Below are positions 61,884 to 64,000 of a stretch of 64,000 bases of DNA, one piece after another. Both the position numbers and the translations under genes were made by a program. The stretch covers positions 682,001 to 746,000 of the forward strand of contig CAVONI010000011.1 of assembly GCA_963697285.1 (NCBI GenBank), read 5' to 3'. Every line of letters begins with the position of its first letter. Position 1 is the stretch's first letter. The stretch is from JAEUQQ01 sp963697285 (GTDB lineage Bacteria > Acidobacteriota > Vicinamibacteria > Vicinamibacterales > JAFNAJ01). Below the pieces are notes generated by a model. It made no database searches, was not told the origin of the DNA, and was given only the letters and a program-made list of their open reading frames with translations.

Positions 61884-63410
61884 ATGACTTTCAGGCACGC
61901 GACACGACGGGCGTATTCACGAACACTCGCGACCACGGCACTCGTCGCGCTGGCGACGTCGTTAGCGCTGGTCGCGCCCGTCGTAGCGCAGCCGACCCGG
62001 GCGCAAGTCGATCTCAGCACGTTTCCCTTCCGTGACCTGACCAAGGAGCTGGCCAACAAGATGACCGGCACCTATACGGTCGCGGTTGTCGGCGACGTGC
62101 TGCTACAGGAGGCCGTGACCGGGCTGATCGATCCGAAGCTGCAGAAGATCCTCCAGGACGCCGACACGACCGTCGGCAACATGGAGTTCTACCTCGTCGA
62201 TCGACGCAACTGGCCGTACGGGCACGGCAACAACTGGGCGCCCAAGGAGCTTGCGAAAGGTATCGCAGACCTGGGGTTCGACCTGCTGGGCCCCGGCGAG
62301 GCGCAGGGTGGCGAAGAGGGCATGAAGTCGAGCATCAAGTACCTGGACGAGGTGGGGATTCAGGTAGCGGGTTACGGCCCCAACCTGTCGACGGCGCGCA
62401 TGCCCGCCTTCCAGCACACGCCCAAGGGTACGGTCGGAATGATCGCCGCGTATCCAGGCCATCCGACCATCGACCGCTCGGAGATCGCACAGAACCGTAA
62501 CGGAAACAGCGGGAAGGACACATGGGGCATGAACCCCCTGCGGCTGACACAGTGGCACGTGGTCACCCCGGAGATGCTGCAGCAGCTCACGTCCTGGCGC
62601 GATGCCATCGTCGCCCGGCGCACGGAGCCGGGCCTCTCACGACCGATCGACGTGCCGAGGGACGAGCCCAATCGGGTGCGCGTGTTCGACACGAACTTCA
62701 TGACCGGTCCGAAGCCCGGTGAGTTCCACTGGGAGATCAACCCGACCGATCTCGAGAGCCAGACCCTCGCCGTGCGGAACGCCAAGGAGTACGGCGACTT
62801 CGTCATCTTCGGAATGCACGTGCACCAGAACCGCTTCGCGTTCCAGGCGTACTCGCAGGAGAATTACGCGACCGACTTCGAGATCGAGATCACGCACAAG
62901 CTGGTCGACAACGGGATGGATCTCTACGCCGGCAGCGGCGTGCACACGATGAAGGGGATCGAGATCTACAAGGGCCGGCCGATCTTCTACAACCCCGGAA
63001 ACTTCGCCGTTGCGCGCTACGGCAGCGACGACTCGCCCGTCGGCACGCGCATGACCGACATCGAGGCAGGCGAGGTTGGCAACGCCTGGCTCCAGGGCGA
63101 CAACAACCTCGTGTGCTACATCGCCGTCGCCAAGTACCAGGATGGGAAGCTCGCCGAGGTTCGCGTGTATCCCGTTGACCTTGGCGTGGGACGGAGCCGG
63201 CCGGTATCGCGGATGAGCATCGCCCAGACGCCGACCCCGGCGCTTGCCCGGACGATCCTCGAGCAGGTGCAGAAGTACTCGGAACCCTATGGCACGAAGA
63301 TGGTCATCGACAACGGCGTCGGGATCATCACTGTTCCACCCGAGGCAACAGTCGCCATCGGAGCGGACATTCGTTCCACGTTCGGCGAATCGCGGCGACC
63401 GCGGCCGTGA
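61884..63410 (+). CDS. Exported CapA-family protein
   Basis: A 508-residue protein with a signal peptide (TLATTALVALATSLALVAPVVA). The CapA/PgsA-like metallophosphatase-fold blocks are VAVVGDVLLQEAVTG, VGNMEFYLVDRR, DLLGPGEAQGGEEGMKSSIKYLDEVGIQVAGYG, VIFGMHVHQNRF (where many members have WGxE) and ITHKLVDNGMDLYAGSGVHTMKGIEIYKGRPIFYNPGNF. The family includes proteins needed for poly-gamma-glutamate synthesis or release, and periplasmic hydrolases. Which applies here is not known. It follows the transporter and is convergent with the cyanophycinase-family gene. Confidence 0.82.
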   Translation: MTFRHATRRAYSRTLATTALVALATSLALVAPVVAQPTRAQVDLSTFPFRDLTKELANKMTGTYTVAVVGDVLLQEAVTGLIDPKLQKILQDADTTVGNMEFYLVDRRNWPYGHGNNWAPKELAKGIADLGFDLLGPGEAQGGEEGMKSSIKYLDEVGIQVAGYGPNLSTARMPAFQHTPKGTVGMIAAYPGHPTIDRSEIAQNRNGNSGKDTWGMNPLRLTQWHVVTPEMLQQLTSWRDAIVARRTEPGLSRPIDVPRDEPNRVRVFDTNFMTGPKPGEFHWEINPTDLESQTLAVRNAKEYGDFVIFGMHVHQNRFAFQAYSQENYATDFEIEITHKLVDNGMDLYAGSGVHTMKGIEIYKGRPIFYNPGNFAVARYGSDDSPVGTRMTDIEAGEVGNAWLQGDNNLVCYIAVAKYQDGKLAEVRVYPVDLGVGRSRPVSRMSIAQTPTPALARTILEQVQKYSEPYGTKMVIDNGVGIITVPPEATVAIGADIRSTFGESRRPRP

Positions 63411-63438
63411 CGCGCCCACATCATCGCGTCTCTCCGCA

Positions 63439-63516
63439 ATGGCCGGTGAGCTGCTCCTCGACACGGGGGCGTTGGTGTCACTCCTCGACAGGAGCCAAAC
63501 ACGGCCGGCCCACGCT
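63439..63516 (+). pseudogene. PIN-domain toxin N-terminal remnant
   Basis: MAGELLLDTGALVSLLDRSQ with following HFF is the first strand and helix of a VapC-like PIN domain (LLLDTGALVSLLDRS). Only about 26 codons remain before the sequence becomes the antisense of the cyanophycinase-family gene. No antitoxin precedes it. It is a fragment of a toxin-antitoxin locus. Confidence 0.65.
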
Positions 63517-63998
63517 CACTTCTTCCAGGGCTTCTTTCTCACGCGCTCCACGGGCACGCCCCTCATCTGCGGTCGCTCGGCTTCGCGCGTCTTCAGGTTG
63601 TACCGATCGCCGGGCGCCAGGAAGTAGAACTGGCCGGCCGGGCCGACCATCCGGGAGTGGTCGTAGATGAGGACGTAGCTGCTCCCCACCACCTCGAAGC
63701 GGTCGCGCCGCACCACGATGGCGGTGTCTTCGTCGATGCCTATCCCCAGCAGTTCGGGGTGCGCCTCGATCACCGGAATCAGGTCGAACTGGCGATTGCG
63801 ACGCAGCACGTGCTGATCGATGGTCACGCCTCTCAGGAAGCCCATGCCCTCGACATGGTCGCCGACCATGATCTCGTTGCCTTTCGTGTCACCTCGCACC
63901 ATGAAGGACCCCTGGATCGTGGCCCCAGCCGACGTCCCGGCGATCACACCACCGCGATCGAGCAGCGCGCGCAGTTCGGCATGGGTTCGGGTGTTGAG
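63516..63998 (-). CDS. Cyanophycinase-family (S51-like) peptidase, C-terminal part
   Basis: The frame runs off the right edge, so the N-terminal half is outside. Visible from the right: DRGGVIAGTSAGATIQGSFMVRGDT, with the catalytic nucleophile Ser in GTSAGA, then MGFLRGVTIDQHVLRRNR, IGIDEDTAIVVRRDRFEVVG, and DRYNLKTREAERP near the end. The order matches cyanophycinase-like serine peptidases (family S51) that cut beta-Asp-Arg polymers or related isopeptides. Whether it has an export signal cannot be seen. It is convergent with the CapA-family gene. Confidence 0.85.
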   Translation of the reverse strand, partial: LNTRTHAELRALLDRGGVIAGTSAGATIQGSFMVRGDTKGNEIMVGDHVEGMGFLRGVTIDQHVLRRNRQFDLIPVIEAHPELLGIGIDEDTAIVVRRDRFEVVGSSYVLIYDHSRMVGPAGQFYFLAPGDRYNLKTREAERPQMRGVPVERVRKKPWKK

Positions 63999-64000
63999 AT

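Overview
This window is GC-rich, densely coded DNA from a Gram-negative bacterium. Several features together suggest Acidobacteriota, most likely class Vicinamibacteria: a TonB-dependent receptor with an N-terminal carboxypeptidase-regulatory-like domain, several PknB-type kinases with a trans-membrane segment and TPR-like tails, an ECF sigma factor directly before one kinase, exported proteins with PEP-CTERM sorting tails, and a signal-peptide GH3 enzyme. That placement is inferred from gene content only. There is no rRNA and no marker gene that fixes the taxon.

Layout. 1-13.6 kb is mostly intact housekeeping: a partial WYL regulator, a PAS membrane sensor, tryptophanase, inorganic pyrophosphatase, a Ser/Thr kinase, an MscS channel, a coupled rpiB-deoC pair of bacterial-microcompartment type, hpt, upp, a citryl-CoA-lyase-like protein, a phosphoenolpyruvate carboxylase remnant, a PEP-CTERM protein and an exported flavodoxin. 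14-25 kb carries a second PEP-CTERM protein, an OPT transporter, a YpdA-like flavoprotein, an acyltransferase, a DMSO-reductase-type molybdoenzyme with a fused FeS/membrane-anchor subunit, an aldo/keto reductase relative and a GH3 glycosidase. 25.4-30.7 kb is an accessory stretch: tRNA-Val, an IS481 remnant, a HigBA module, a broken second HigBA, a Phd/PIN module, a group II intron-like domain V hairpin and a TPR gene remnant. 30.7-39 kb has a three-gene translationally coupled exported operon with a HELGH zinc site, an ECF sigma/kinase pair, a metallo-beta-lactamase-fold protein and an N-truncated kinase. 39-48 kb holds two related winged-helix regulators, an outer-membrane porin, a cytochrome c/flavin reductase pair, a symporter fused to a solute-binding domain, and an SDR. 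48-53.6 kb mixes small genes and remnants (DUF932, GNAT) with a GT-C membrane protein and a type B carboxylesterase. 53.8-57.2 kb is a coupled operon of TAXI solute-binding lipoprotein, histidine kinase and OmpR regulator. 57.4-64 kb holds a TonB-dependent receptor, an MHS-type transporter, a CapA-family protein and a partial cyanophycinase-family peptidase.

A striking property is the number of single-base reading-frame breaks between about 14.6 and 56 kb, in genes whose sequence is otherwise well conserved on both sides of each break. Long genes outside that interval are mostly open. The breaks may be assembly indels rather than biological decay, so coordinates of frameshifted genes are given as the span over which homologous sequence can be followed.
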